Shown piece by piece: positions 7,357 to 16,339 of a stretch of 27,139 nt of DNA. The stretch comes from an uncultured Christensenellaceae bacterium (lineage in GTDB: Bacteria; Bacillota; Clostridia; Christensenellales; Christensenellaceae): the NCBI GenBank assembly GCA_934555865.1, contig CAKTFI010000013.1, positions 1 through 27,139 of the forward strand, given 5' to 3'. How positions within the stretch are numbered: position 1 is the first letter of the stretch; each line of letters begins with the position of its first letter. The position numbers and the translations under genes were made by a program. The notes under the pieces were generated by a model, which was not told where the DNA came from, ran no database searches, and was given only the letters and a program-made list of their open reading frames with translations.

Positions 7357-8184
7357 TCACATTCCTCCCGGCATGACGCCGTCGTCGCTCTTGCGCACAA
7401 GCGCCATGCTCAGCAGCATCAGCACCATCATGACGACGGCGAGCGCCGAGCCGGTGTTCCAGTCCTTGAGCAGCATGAACTGATTTTCCAGCAGGTCGCC
7501 GAACATCATCGTCTGCGAACCGCCGAGCAGGCGGGACACGACGAAGGTCGTCACGGCAGGCATAAAGACCATGGTCACGCCCGTGATGATGCCCGACCGC
7601 GTGAGCGGCAGGATGACGCGCGTCAGCGTCTGCCAGCGGTTTGCGCCGAGGTCCTCCGCCGCCTGCACATAGCTGCGGTCGATTTTGGTAAACGCAGTAT
7701 AGATTGGGAGCAGCATGAAGGGCAGGAAGTTATACACCAGCCCAAAAATCACCGCACCCTCGGTATAGAGGAGCTGCTGCCCCGGCAGCCCCAGCCATTG
7801 CAAAACGCGGTTGATCGGGCCGGACATGTCCAACAGCGCGCGCCAGGCATAGGTGCGCAGCAGGAAGTTCATCCACATGGGGAGCATGAACAGCAAATTG
7901 ACGATGCTGCCGATGCGCGACTTGAGCTGCCACAGAAAGAGCGCCGCCGGATAGGCGAGCAGCAGGCACAGCATCGTTGTGATGAGCGCGTATTCGAGCG
8001 ACAGCATCAAGACCGACATGCTGGAGCCGGAAAGCGCAGAGCGGATGTATTCCGTCGTAAAGACGAGCGCGCCGGTATCCGTCTTATGGATGAAGGCATA
8101 AAACAGGATGAGCAGCAGCGGGACGATCGTAAAAATGACCATCCAGACGATATAGGGAAGGGCAAACGCCTTTTTTCTGTTCAT
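7357..8184 (-). CDS. potB: Spermidine/putrescine ABC transporter, permease PotB
   Basis: Second membrane subunit of the importer, 275 residues with about six membrane segments. The first follows a short basic N-terminus (MNRKK). The EAA loop reads [21 protein letters not shown] at about residues 173-193. The start codon overlaps the potA stop by four bases (ATGA), a sign of translational coupling. The order A-B-C-D is the canonical one. Confidence 0.95.
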   Translation of the reverse strand: MNRKKAFALPYIVWMVIFTIVPLLLILFYAFIHKTDTGALVFTTEYIRSALSGSSMSVLMLSLEYALITTMLCLLLAYPAALFLWQLKSRIGSIVNLLFMLPMWMNFLLRTYAWRALLDMSGPINRVLQWLGLPGQQLLYTEGAVIFGLVYNFLPFMLLPIYTAFTKIDRSYVQAAEDLGANRWQTLTRVILPLTRSGIITGVTMVFMPAVTTFVVSRLLGGSQTMMFGDLLENQFMLLKDWNTGSALAVVMMVLMLLSMALVRKSDDGVMPGGM

Positions 8185-9260
8185 TGTTTGATCTCCAGCG
8201 ATTCCGCCGTGTCGTACTGCGAACGGTCCATGATGTGGATGTCATCCGGGTCGAGGTGGATGCCGAGGCGGCTGCCGACTTCGGCGGAATGGATGCTCTG
8301 GATGAGCCATTCAAAGCCGTCGTCGCCCTTCAGGCGGATCTCGTAATGCACGCCCATGAAGATGATGGAGGTGACGACGCCGTTCACCGTCTGGTCGGTC
8401 GGGGGCACGAGCTTGATGTCCTCCGGTCGGACGACCACGACGACGGGTTCGTCGTTGTTATACCCACGGTCCAGGCAGCGGAAGTCCCGCCCGGCAAAGT
8501 GCGCGACATAGTCCTCCTTCATGATGCCGTAGAGGATGTTGCTCTCGCCGATGAAATCGGCCACAAAGGAGTTGATCGGTTCGTTATAAATCATGACCGG
8601 GGTGCCGATCTGTTGGATGCGGCCGCTGTCCATGACGGCGATGGTGTCCGACATCGAAAGCGCCTCCTCCTGGTCGTGCGTGACATAGACGAAGGTGATG
8701 CCCAGCTGCTTCTGCATGCGCTTCAATTCGAGCTGCATCTCCTTGCGGAACTTCAGGTCGAGCGCGCCCAGCGGTTCGTCAAGCAGCAATAGCTCCGGTT
8801 CGTTCACCAGCGCGCGCGCGATGGCGACGCGCTGCTGCTGCCCGCCGGAAAGCGTGTCGATGGTGCGGTTTTCATAGCCCGAGAGCCCCACGAGCTTGAG
8901 CTTTTCGCGCACCTTCTGCTTGATCTCCTCCTTCGGGAGCTTTTTGATCTTGAGCCCGAATGCCACATTGTCAAATACATCGTAATGCGGGAACAGGGCA
9001 TAGCGCTGGAACACGGTGTTTAGCCGGCGCTTGTAGGGCGGTGTGTTGACGATGGACTTGCCCTCGAACAGGATGTCGCCGGAGGTCGGCGTCTCAAACC
9101 CGCCGAGCAGGCGCAGCAGCGTCGTCTTGCCGCAGCCGGACGGCCCCAGCAGCGTCAGGAACTCATTCTTGCGGATATATAGATTGATGTTGGAAAGCAC
9201 TTCCACGCCATCGAATTCCTTGCACACATTTTTCAAAAGCACTAAGCGTTGTTTTTCCAT
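8181..9260 (-). CDS. potA: Spermidine/putrescine ABC transporter, ATP-binding protein PotA
   Basis: The ATPase that powers polyamine import on the inner face of the membrane. From the ATG at 9260 it has 359 residues. The Walker A motif GPSGCGKT is at 39-46, the signature LSGGQ at 137-141, Walker B LLLLDE at 157-162 and the switch histidine at H195 (VTHD). The C-terminal 120 residues form the TOBE/OB-type domain typical of PotA and MalK-like ATPases. GAAGGAG lies 8 bases before the ATG. A TTG at 9266 is possible but less well placed. The regulator gene ends 27 bases upstream. Confidence 0.96.
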   Translation of the reverse strand: MEKQRLVLLKNVCKEFDGVEVLSNINLYIRKNEFLTLLGPSGCGKTTLLRLLGGFETPTSGDILFEGKSIVNTPPYKRRLNTVFQRYALFPHYDVFDNVAFGLKIKKLPKEEIKQKVREKLKLVGLSGYENRTIDTLSGGQQQRVAIARALVNEPELLLLDEPLGALDLKFRKEMQLELKRMQKQLGITFVYVTHDQEEALSMSDTIAVMDSGRIQQIGTPVMIYNEPINSFVADFIGESNILYGIMKEDYVAHFAGRDFRCLDRGYNNDEPVVVVVRPEDIKLVPPTDQTVNGVVTSIIFMGVHYEIRLKGDDGFEWLIQSIHSAEVGSRLGIHLDPDDIHIMDRSQYDTAESLEIKQ

Positions 9261-9287
9261 GACCAAAACTCCTTCAAAACGAAATAC

Positions 9288-9821
9288 TCAAAAGCTGGGC
9301 GGCGAGGAGACCCACAGGATGCGCAGCTCCTTTTTTCCGCGATTTTCAATGAAATGCGGCTCGCTCGAGCGATAGTAGAACGAAGCATTCTTTTTTAACC
9401 GCACCTTTTTGCCGCCGAGGTGCAGGACGCCGGATCCGGACAGCACATAGCCAAATTCCTCTCCCTCGTGCGGATCCTCTGGGTCGGAGCTGCATCCGGG
9501 CTGCAGGGTGAGCAGGATGGGCTCCAGCAGGTTTTTCTGCGCGCCGGGGATGAGCCAGACGATCTGCTTGGCGTCGTCCTCCTTTTCAAACATGTCCTCG
9601 CTCGAAAAGACGATCTTTTCCTCTGCCTTTTCGGAGAAGAATTCGCCGGGCGTCGTGCCCAGGCATTCCAAAATGTCCGTGAGCGTGACGATGGAGGGCG
9701 AGGTCAGGTTGCGTTCCAATTGCGAAATGAAGCCTTTGGATAGCTCTGCCCGGTCGGCAAGCTCTTCCTGCGTCAGCCCGTATTTGAGGCGCAGGCTCTT
9801 GATCTTTGCGCCGATGTCCAC
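9288..9821 (-). CDS. XRE-cupin transcriptional regulator of the pot operon (PuuR-like)
   Basis: The N-terminal helix-turn-helix lies at about residues 5-60 (LTQEELADRAELSKGFISQLE at 16-36). A C-terminal cupin domain at about 105-175 contains PHEGEEFGYVLSGSG and would bind a small effector. Regulators of this architecture often control polyamine or amino-acid genes; PuuR, which senses putrescine, is the best known. The GTG start at 9821 follows GGAAGGGGGG by 8 bases, giving 177 residues. Longer starts run into the operator region. It is first in the operon with potABCD, so it probably controls its own transcription and theirs through the inverted repeat at 9866-9882. Confidence 0.9.
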   Translation of the reverse strand: MDIGAKIKSLRLKYGLTQEELADRAELSKGFISQLERNLTSPSIVTLTDILECLGTTPGEFFSEKAEEKIVFSSEDMFEKEDDAKQIVWLIPGAQKNLLEPILLTLQPGCSSDPEDPHEGEEFGYVLSGSGVLHLGGKKVRLKKNASFYYRSSEPHFIENRGKKELRILWVSSPPSF

Positions 9822-9865
9822 GCGGAAGCCCCCCTTCCAAAAAAGTTTTGTTAAATAAACAAAAA

Positions 9866-9882
9866 GTTTACAATCAGTAAAC
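9866..9882. promoter_or_regulatory. Candidate operator of the XRE-cupin regulator
   Basis: Perfect inverted repeat GTTTAC-N5-GTAAAC, lying just after the predicted transcription start of the regulator-pot operon. A repressor bound here would block transcription. A related half-site-like TAAATAAAC lies at 9852-9860. The binding protein is inferred from position. Confidence 0.6.
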
Positions 9883-9892
9883 GAACACATAT

Positions 9893-9921
9893 ATTAAAAC
9901 AGAAGCGCATGGAAAAGTCAA
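9893..9921 (-). promoter_or_regulatory. Promoter of the regulator-potABCD operon
   Basis: Read on the - strand: TTGACT (9921-9916), 17 bases, TTTAAT (9898-9893). Transcription should start near 9886, 65 bases before the GTG start. Confidence 0.8.
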
Positions 9922-10135
9922 TATTTTTCGGCAAAAATTCTGTTTTTGTACATTTTGAAAAAATAGTATAAAAAAAGCGGTACAAAACGGAATTTCCCAC
10001 ATTTCGATTTTCAAATATCGATATTAACGATGCTTGGAAATTTAGTATTGCTAAACACGGCAGCGGAGGAACGAAAAATTTTTTAAGAAAAACAAATGCG
10101 CGCCAAAGGGCGGGCGGCCGCCGGGGCCCGCGCAC
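9922..10135. other. AT-rich intergenic region without a visible gene
   Basis: Together with the promoter region this makes a 375-base gap between the regulator and ohyA. It holds a small dyad TTTAG-N5-CTAAA at 10041-10055. A ribosome-binding-like GGAGGA at 10065-10070 has no start codon in reach. A GC-rich stretch follows from about 10097. No coding frame is convincing. Confidence 0.5.
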
Positions 10136-10171
10136 AAAAAAAGGCGGGCAAGCCATCTTGGCCTGCCCGCC
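10136..10171 (-). terminator. Rho-independent terminator of ohyA
   Basis: On the - strand a 13-bp stem with one G-T pair (10171-10159 with 10155-10143), a 3-base loop, then seven T. It lies 25 bases after the ohyA stop. Confidence 0.93.
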
Positions 10172-10196
10172 CGGGGAAAATACAGTGTATCTTCTT

Positions 10197-11975
10197 TTAT
10201 TCAATCACATGGTATTCCTTCAAGAGCTTTTCGATGTCCGTGCCGCGGACCGCCTCCAGCGCCTTTTTGAGCACCAGCTTTTCCTTGAAGCCGAGGTCCA
10301 TGTCCGTGATCTTGCGGCCGTCGCGCAGCTTGACGGTGGCGTCCAACAGCGCGCGCAGGTCATAGACGCTGCCCCACACCTCGGGGACGCCGCGGTCGAT
10401 GTCCAGGAGCGTATATACGGCCTCCATGCCGGTGCGCATGGAGTATTCCGTCGTGAAGATGGTGTCGCGCGGCGTTTCCGCGAACTGCCCCAGGAAGGCG
10501 AAGTTGACGGCGCCTTCGGGCACGACGGCCGGGCGGTCTCCCGCGGCGCGCGGCATGAAGAACGCGGTGATGTACGGCATCATGCAGGGCACGGTGTTGG
10601 CGCTGTGCTCCGCAAGGTCCGCGATCTCCTCCTCCGGCACACCGAGGTGGTACAGCCATTCCATGCAGATCTCCTTGCCCGTGCATTCGCGCATGGGTTT
10701 CTGCACATAGTCGCCCGGCTTATCCGAAAACAGGCCGTATACCCACACGAGGCAGTGGTCCTTGGGCTGCGCGCGGAACTGCGGCTGCCGATTGATCGTC
10801 CAGCTCAGCAGCCACGAGGAGTCCTTGACGGTGACGATGCCGCCCGTCACAACCTTGCCCGTGAAGGGGTCGCGCTTGCAGATGTTCTTGATATAGGGGA
10901 TGATGCGCGCGTCCAGCGTTTCGACCGTGGCGCTCATCCAGTTGGTCTTTTCCGGGTCGGAGCAGAACACATCCGGATGCCCGAACGAGGGGTCCTGCGC
11001 CGCGATCTTGCGCCACATGTCCCAGCCGCCGCCGGGCTGCAATTCCGTGCGGAACTCCGCCGGGGCGTCCTGGCTGCCGATCGAGGAATTTTCCACGCAG
11101 CCGCCGTTGGTGATGAATACGAGGTCGTTTTCCGTGAGATCGACGCGCTCCTCCTGCCCGTCATGCAGCAGGTCGATGCTGGTCGCGAGCTTCTTGTGCT
11201 CCGAGCAGGTGAACTGCACATTTACGACCTGTACGCCGTAATGGAACTGCACCTGGTGCGATTCCAGATACTTGACCATCGGCAGGATCATGGACTCATA
11301 CTGGTTGTATTTGGTGAAGCGCAGCGCCTTGAAGTCCGGGAGCCCGCCGATGTGGTGGATATAGCGCTGGATGTAGAGCTTCATTTCCAGCGCGCTGTGC
11401 CAGTTTTCAAAGGCAAACATGGTGCGCCAATACATCCAGAAGTTGGATTTCAGCACCTCGTCGTCAAAGACATCGGTGATCTTCTTGTTTTCCAGCTGCT
11501 CGTTCGGGGTGAAGAACAGCTGCATGATCTCCATCGCGCCCTTGTCGGAGATGGCGAACTTGCCGTCGGTGTGGGCGTCCTGCCCGCGGTTTTGCGTCGC
11601 GCGGCAGAGCGAGTAGTTGGGGTCGGCCTTGTTGAGCCAGTAGTATTCGTCGAGCACGCTCACGCCCTCCGTTTCAATGGAGGGGATGGAGCGGAACAGG
11701 TCCCACATGACCTCGAAATGGTTGTCCATCTCCCGACCGCCGCGCATGACATAGCCGATGTTTTCAAACTTGTACCCGTCGCAGGCGCCGCCAGGCAGGT
11801 CGCCCTTTTCAAAGATATGGATGTGCTCGCCCTTCATCTGCCCGTCGCGGACGAGGTAGCAGGCGGCGGTCAGGGCCGCAAGGCCGCTGCCGACGATGTA
11901 AGCGGATTTGCTGTCCACGCCCTCCGGCTTTTTGGGGCGCGCGAATGCTTCGTAATTGCCGCTGGAATAATACAT
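10197..11975 (-). CDS. ohyA: Oleate hydratase (FAD-dependent, MCRA family)
   Basis: Oleate hydratases add water to the cis-9 double bond of unsaturated fatty acids, giving 10-hydroxystearate from oleate. The role is thought to be detoxification of host or dietary fatty acids. The 592-residue length is typical. The FAD-binding motif is GSGLAALTAACYLVRDG at residues 29-45, with the acidic ribose-binding residue in HIFEK. Conserved family segments include GGACDGY, GYVMRGGREMDNHFE and RDTIFTTEYSMRTGMEAVY. The start follows AGGAGG. It has its own promoter and terminator, and a TetR-type gene lies directly upstream on the same strand. No signal peptide is seen, so it is cytoplasmic or membrane-associated. 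Confidence 0.95.
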   Translation of the reverse strand: MYYSSGNYEAFARPKKPEGVDSKSAYIVGSGLAALTAACYLVRDGQMKGEHIHIFEKGDLPGGACDGYKFENIGYVMRGGREMDNHFEVMWDLFRSIPSIETEGVSVLDEYYWLNKADPNYSLCRATQNRGQDAHTDGKFAISDKGAMEIMQLFFTPNEQLENKKITDVFDDEVLKSNFWMYWRTMFAFENWHSALEMKLYIQRYIHHIGGLPDFKALRFTKYNQYESMILPMVKYLESHQVQFHYGVQVVNVQFTCSEHKKLATSIDLLHDGQEERVDLTENDLVFITNGGCVENSSIGSQDAPAEFRTELQPGGGWDMWRKIAAQDPSFGHPDVFCSDPEKTNWMSATVETLDARIIPYIKNICKRDPFTGKVVTGGIVTVKDSSWLLSWTINRQPQFRAQPKDHCLVWVYGLFSDKPGDYVQKPMRECTGKEICMEWLYHLGVPEEEIADLAEHSANTVPCMMPYITAFFMPRAAGDRPAVVPEGAVNFAFLGQFAETPRDTIFTTEYSMRTGMEAVYTLLDIDRGVPEVWGSVYDLRALLDATVKLRDGRKITDMDLGFKEKLVLKKALEAVRGTDIEKLLKEYHVIE

Positions 11976-12027
11976 GGTAAAAACCTCCTGTAGAGTGGAT
12001 TTTCTTGGGATTTCTCTCGATGCTTAT

Positions 12028-12056
12028 ATTGTAGCGGGGGGCGGATTTCTATACAA
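12028..12056 (-). promoter_or_regulatory. Promoter of ohyA, containing a dyad
   Basis: On the - strand: TTGTAT (12056-12051), 17 bases, TACAAT (12033-12028). The -35 and -10 form an inverted repeat (ATTGTA at the -35, TACAAT at the -10, 18 bases apart), a possible contact site for the adjacent TetR-type protein. Confidence 0.72.
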
Positions 12057-12061
12057 TAAAC

Positions 12062-12097
12062 AAAAAAAGCGCCGTGATAAAAGATTTATCACAGCGC
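12062..12097 (-). terminator. Rho-independent terminator after the TetR-type gene
   Basis: A 12-bp stem with one G-T pair on the - strand (12097-12086 with 12080-12069), then seven T (12068-12062). It separates the TetR transcript from ohyA. Confidence 0.92.
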
Positions 12098-12117
12098 CAA
12101 AGGTGCCGAAAATTTTA

Positions 12118-12696
12118 TCATTTCCCCGGGTTTGATGGGGGATCCAGCCGGAAGCGGGAGAGCGCCTGCGCGATGTTTCCGTGCAGCAGGGTGGACAGCC
12201 GGTCGATGATCTGCTGCGGATCCTCCTGCATGCCGCGCCGGACCCAGTCCAGCATGATGCCGACAAAGGCGTATTTATAGAAGTCGGCGATGAACTGCTT
12301 GTCCTCTGCACGGACGCTCATGCCGGCGGACTGCTCCTCCACCACGCCGAACAGCAGGTCATAGGTCAGGCGGTAGAGGTACAACTCCACCTGTTCGCGG
12401 CTGATGGAGTGGTACACATTGGTGATGAACGGCTTGTTGTCCAGCACCATCTCGAAGATCTGCAAAAAGCCCTGCTGCCAGGTGTCGTAGGTGCGCTGCC
12501 CCTCGAGCGCCTTTTTGGCGTCCTCCAACAGGCTCCATTCGATGAGGTCGTAGATGTCCTTAAAATGGTAATAGAAGGTCATGCGGTTGATGCCGCAGTC
12601 CTCCGTGATGTCGCCGATGGTGATCTTGTCCAGCGGCTTTTGCAGCAGGAGGTGCTTGAGCGAGGCTTCCAGGGCGCGCTTGGTGACTTGGGACAT
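12118..12696 (-). CDS. TetR-type transcriptional regulator
   Basis: 192 residues. The N-terminal TetR DNA-binding domain is clear: ALEASLKHLLLQKPLDKITI, then the helix-turn-helix ITEDCGINRMTFYYHFKDIYDL at about 28-49. The C-terminal ligand domain resembles the group often annotated TetR_C_8 in Clostridia; its effector is unknown. The ATG at 12696 starts the homology, with AAAGGA upstream. A longer frame would overlap the preceding gene. It begins 16 bases after the stop of the zinc-ribbon/RCC1 protein and is probably co-transcribed with it. Control of ohyA is a reasonable guess from position only. Confidence 0.88.
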   Translation of the reverse strand: MSQVTKRALEASLKHLLLQKPLDKITIGDITEDCGINRMTFYYHFKDIYDLIEWSLLEDAKKALEGQRTYDTWQQGFLQIFEMVLDNKPFITNVYHSISREQVELYLYRLTYDLLFGVVEEQSAGMSVRAEDKQFIADFYKYAFVGIMLDWVRRGMQEDPQQIIDRLSTLLHGNIAQALSRFRLDPPSNPGK

Positions 12697-12712
12697 GGCC
12701 TTGTTTCCTTTC

Positions 12713-15166
12713 TCAGGCTTCCGGTTCGGCGGAAGCGTCTGGGACGATGCTCGAGGAGGCCGCGTCGGCTGCCGGATCGTCCACCGCATCCGTGCCGGTG
12801 TCCTCGCCTTCACCCGTATCGGCACCGTCGCCCGCGTCCTCCTCCGCCAGGCGGCAGATCTCGCTCATCCCGCGGGGGACATAGGTCTTGCTCTCGTGCC
12901 CGGTCAGATACACCGTCCCGTCCGAGGCGATGCCCATCGTGAAGTTGTTGCCCGCCTCGATGGCGACGATGTCCCGCCACTCCGACACATCGCATTGGCC
13001 GTAGGAATTGCTGCCCGTCGCCACGACCGTGCCATCGGCGAGCAGGCCGACCGTGTGGCTCTCACCTGCGGCGATGTCCACCACATTGCGCCAGGAGGAC
13101 ACATTGAGCTGCCCAAACGAGGCGTCGAACCACCCGGCCACAGCGTATACGCGCCCGTCGCGCGTGAGACCTACGAAGTGGTTGGTGATGTCGCCCTTGA
13201 CGATGGCGAGGTTCTGCCACTTGGCCATCTGGTGGAAGACCTGCGCCACGCGGTCGGCATAGCTGTAATTTTCGGCGGAGGGGAGTGCGGCGGTGCCGTC
13301 CGTGCGCACAGCGATGTCGCCAAATTTATCAAACACCCCTGCAACCTCCTTGTTGTGCAGGCGGGCGAGGGTCGCGGCGTCCAGCGCGGCGCTCGGATAG
13401 ACAATCGTGCCGTCCTCTTGGAAGCCGACAACGGTGTTATTTAGTTTGCCAAGAGAGACGATTTCGCTCCACGCGGACACATCCGGCGGGACGGCGTCGC
13501 TGGCATTGGTGTATTGCGAATAGCTGACAAATCCGTCCGCGCGCAGCCCGATGAGAAAGTTCTGTGTGAGCAGGAAGTTCTCGGTATTCGTGAGCACGAC
13601 ATCTGGGTAGGCGGTGGAGGAAAACTCCATCGAATACACATCGCCTGTGGCGTCGCGCACCGCGATCGTGTTGTTATAGGCGGCGGCGCGGGCGTCATAG
13701 GAGATCGCGCGCTCCCGGAAGAGGGCGAGCTGTTCCTCCAACAGCTGCTTGGCGCTGCCGTAGTTGCCGGCGCGCTGCAAATAGGTGACGGCCGCGACCG
13801 GGTCCTCCGCCGCGATCGCCTTCTTGCCGCGGCCGAGGTTGATGGCGGGGGCGATCAGGCAGACGAACAGCAGGCACACGCCGACGGCCGCCGCGGCGAT
13901 CAGGCTGCTGGCCGCGAGTACCTTGCGGGTAAATTTGCGACGCTCTTCGCGGGAAGGCTTTTCGATCTCCGGCGTTTTCTGTATCTTCTCGATAAAGGCT
14001 TGAATCGCCGCCTCTTTGCCGAGCGGGCTGGCCAGAAGGCGGCGCGCCGCATTGGCGTTTTCGCGGAATCGGAGCTTGCGCGACAGGAAGGCATAGAGGA
14101 TCCAGTAGGCCGCCATGGCGACCATCAGGCCGAAGATGCACAGCGTGTACAAAAAGTGCGAAATGCCCGCGCGGACGAGCGCCTTGAGCCCCAGCGCCCA
14201 GCCCACGATCAGGCCGAGGAAGAGCAGCCCCGCCAGGATGTGCCCCAGCATGCGGTACAGGCGGTTTTTCTGCAAATAGGCGTAGAGGAAGCTCTGTTCC
14301 GCCTCGTGCTGCGCCCAAAAGCTCTGGACGGAGCTGCGGCTGGCGTCCTGCGCGCGCTGGACGGCCGCCTGCTTGTCCCGCGCGGAGGGGAGCGAAGCGC
14401 GGAGCTCTGCGAGCTGCGCGCCGCCCTCCTGACAGAGGGTGCGGAAGGGCGTGCCCGCGTGCGCAGTCAAATAGGAGCCCGTCGGGAAGTCATAGTATTT
14501 ATAGGATGCTTTGAGGTCGGAGAGCAGCGTTTCGCCCTCCTCCGCCAGGTCCAGCACGCGCGATTCCGCCGCCGGGCGGGCGCGGAGCATCGCCTCGGTG
14601 AAGAAACCGGCGCTGTTCAGGCAGAGCTCGAACAGGTGGGAAAGCGCCTCCCGCATGCGGGAGACCTCCTGCTCGGTGCAGTATTCGTTTTCCAGGCACG
14701 CCTTGGCGGCGAGCCGTTTGGCGCGCAAAAAGTCGAGCACGACCGGCAGATAGCGGGAAAACGCGTCCGCGCGCTGCGCGTCGGAATACTCGTTGGCGTC
14801 CATGGCCGATTCTGCGCGTTCGAGCGCGCCGCGCATGCGCTCGGCGTCGATGTTCCCGGCGGTGAAGGCGAGCGCCGCCTGGCTATAGAACAGGGCGTCC
14901 GGAGCACCCTTGTCGAGGGAAAGCGCCGCATTCGCCGCATCCAGGCAGAGCAGGTATTCCTGCGCCTGCATGGCCTGCTCCGCCTGCGAAAGCAGTTCTT
15001 CTATGGTGAAAGGGATGGCTTTGGGGAATGCGTCCGCGGCGCCCTCCCCGGCGTCGGCAAGCGAAAATTGCTTGCCGCAGTGCGGGCAGGTTTGCGGGGC
15101 GCTGTCCCGATCCTCTGCCGACATTGCGTATTTGCAGTAGGGGCAGTGAATAAGCGTGATTGCCAT
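12713..15166 (-). CDS. Membrane protein with N-terminal zinc ribbon and C-terminal RCC1-like repeats
   Basis: 817 residues; no named family recognised. A zinc ribbon comes first (C8/C11 and C27/C30). A long, largely helical region with TPR-like character follows (about 52-300). Two membrane segments lie at about 306-328 and 333-361, with a third at about 416-440. A second TPR-like stretch (about 446-490) comes next. The C-terminal part (about 565-770) has repeated units of the form W..IV.I..G..HTVGL..DGTV, as in RCC1/BNR propeller proteins, for example GNNFTMGIASDGTVYLTGH. The acidic tail (775-817) is rich in Asp, Ala and Ser. With three segments the ribbon and the propeller should lie on opposite sides of the membrane. 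The ATG at 15166 follows CGGAGG. The function is unknown; sensing is a guess. Confidence 0.85.
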   Translation of the reverse strand: MAITLIHCPYCKYAMSAEDRDSAPQTCPHCGKQFSLADAGEGAADAFPKAIPFTIEELLSQAEQAMQAQEYLLCLDAANAALSLDKGAPDALFYSQAALAFTAGNIDAERMRGALERAESAMDANEYSDAQRADAFSRYLPVVLDFLRAKRLAAKACLENEYCTEQEVSRMREALSHLFELCLNSAGFFTEAMLRARPAAESRVLDLAEEGETLLSDLKASYKYYDFPTGSYLTAHAGTPFRTLCQEGGAQLAELRASLPSARDKQAAVQRAQDASRSSVQSFWAQHEAEQSFLYAYLQKNRLYRMLGHILAGLLFLGLIVGWALGLKALVRAGISHFLYTLCIFGLMVAMAAYWILYAFLSRKLRFRENANAARRLLASPLGKEAAIQAFIEKIQKTPEIEKPSREERRKFTRKVLAASSLIAAAAVGVCLLFVCLIAPAINLGRGKKAIAAEDPVAAVTYLQRAGNYGSAKQLLEEQLALFRERAISYDARAAAYNNTIAVRDATGDVYSMEFSSTAYPDVVLTNTENFLLTQNFLIGLRADGFVSYSQYTNASDAVPPDVSAWSEIVSLGKLNNTVVGFQEDGTIVYPSAALDAATLARLHNKEVAGVFDKFGDIAVRTDGTAALPSAENYSYADRVAQVFHQMAKWQNLAIVKGDITNHFVGLTRDGRVYAVAGWFDASFGQLNVSSWRNVVDIAAGESHTVGLLADGTVVATGSNSYGQCDVSEWRDIVAIEAGNNFTMGIASDGTVYLTGHESKTYVPRGMSEICRLAEEDAGDGADTGEGEDTGTDAVDDPAADAASSSIVPDASAEPEA

Positions 15167-15194
15167 AAAGACCTCCGTTTTGTAGGAATCTAGC

Positions 15195-15222
15195 ACTATA
15201 CTATACCAAAAACGCGAAACAA
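15195..15222 (-). promoter_or_regulatory. Probable promoter of the zinc-ribbon/RCC1 gene
   Basis: On the - strand: TTGTTT (15222-15217), 16 bases, TATAGT (15200-15195). A second overlapping TATAGT lies five bases upstream. Confidence 0.55.
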
Positions 15223-15287
15223 GCAAGCAACCGCCCGGCCCCGGGGCGGGGCAGGGGCGAATGTTCAGCAAAGATTCAAGGAAAATT

Positions 15288-15318
15288 AAAAAAACGCAAA
15301 ACCGAAGTTTTGCGTTTT
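15288..15318 (-). terminator. Rho-independent terminator of fba
   Basis: A 12-bp stem (15318-15307 with 15302-15291) closes a UUCG tetraloop on the - strand and leads into a run of seven T. Confidence 0.94.
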
Positions 15319-15334
15319 GTGCGTTTTGAAAACC

Positions 15335-16300
15335 TTACGCCTTGTCGTTGCAGCCGAGGACATCGATGATCTTGTGCTTGACAAGCTGCTTGATGTTCTC
15401 TCTTGCGGGCTTCAGGTAGGTGCGCGGGTCGAAATCCGCCGGATGCTCCACAAAGTGCTTGCGGATCGTGCCCGTCATCGCGAGGCGCAGGTCGGAGTCG
15501 ATGTTGATCTTGCAGACCGACATAGATGCCGCTTTACGCAGCTGCTCTTCCGGGATGCCGATCGCGTCGGGCATCTTGCCGCCGTATTCGTTGATCATCT
15601 TGACATATTCCTGCGGGACGGAGGAAGAACCGTGCAAAACGATCGGGAAGCCCGGCAGACGGCGGGAGACTTCTTCCAGGATGTCGAAGCGCAGCGGCGG
15701 CGGAACGAGGATGCCCTTCTCATTGCGCGTGCACTGCGCGGGCGTGAACTTGTACGCGCCGTGCGAGGTGCCGATCGCGATCGCGAGGGAGTCGCAGCCG
15801 GTGCGCTCTACGAATTCCTGCACATCCTCCGGACGGGTGTAGGACGAATTCTCGTGGCTTACCTTGACTTCGTCTTCGACGCCAGCCAGCGTGCCCAGCT
15901 CTGCCTCGACGACAACGCCGCGCTCATGCGCATATTCCACGACCTGACGGGTGATGCGGATGTTTTCCTCGAACGGCTTCGAGGAGCAGTCGATCATGAC
16001 GGAGGTGAAGCCGTCGTCGATGCAGCTCTTGCAGGTCTCGAAGCTGTCGCCATGGTCCAGGTGCAGCACGATCGGTAGGCCAGTCTCGATCACGGCCGCC
16101 TCTACCAGCTTGACGAGGTAGGTGCGGTTGGCATACGCGCGGGCGCCCTTGGAAACCTGAAGAATGACCGGAGCGTTGCACTCCTTCGCGGCTTCCGTGA
16201 TGCCCTGGATGATCTCCATGTTATTTACATTGAAGGCGCCGATGGCATAGCCGCCATCATATGCTTTTTTGAACATTTCCGTAGATGCTACTAAAGGCAT
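15335..16300 (-). CDS. fba: Class II fructose-bisphosphate aldolase
   Basis: Zinc-dependent glycolytic enzyme that splits fructose 1,6-bisphosphate into dihydroxyacetone phosphate and glyceraldehyde 3-phosphate. It has 321 residues. The catalytic aspartate D82 and zinc ligand H83 lie in HLDHGD, and E134 in VEAELG. The other zinc-type histidines are H180 (IGTSHGAYKF) and H223 (VLHGSSSVP). The NIDSDLR segment (about 265-271) is also typical. The ATG at 16300 follows AGGAGG. It is monocistronic. The glycolytic partner gap lies 1.4 kb away on the other strand, with an aminopeptidase gene between. Confidence 0.96.
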   Translation of the reverse strand: MPLVASTEMFKKAYDGGYAIGAFNVNNMEIIQGITEAAKECNAPVILQVSKGARAYANRTYLVKLVEAAVIETGLPIVLHLDHGDSFETCKSCIDDGFTSVMIDCSSKPFEENIRITRQVVEYAHERGVVVEAELGTLAGVEDEVKVSHENSSYTRPEDVQEFVERTGCDSLAIAIGTSHGAYKFTPAQCTRNEKGILVPPPLRFDILEEVSRRLPGFPIVLHGSSSVPQEYVKMINEYGGKMPDAIGIPEEQLRKAASMSVCKINIDSDLRLAMTGTIRKHFVEHPADFDPRTYLKPARENIKQLVKHKIIDVLGCNDKA

Positions 16301-16339
16301 TGTACTATCCTCCTGTGAAAAAAGATTTTCTATACCTAT

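Noticed and set aside
10158..11993. Open frame of 611 codons on the + strand
   Set aside because: It covers the oleate hydratase gene on the other strand; the product resembles no protein and the start lies in the ohyA terminator hairpin.
13514..15193. Open frame of 559 codons on the + strand
   Set aside because: Antisense to the zinc-ribbon/RCC1 protein; no start signals and a low-complexity Arg/Gln/Ala composition.
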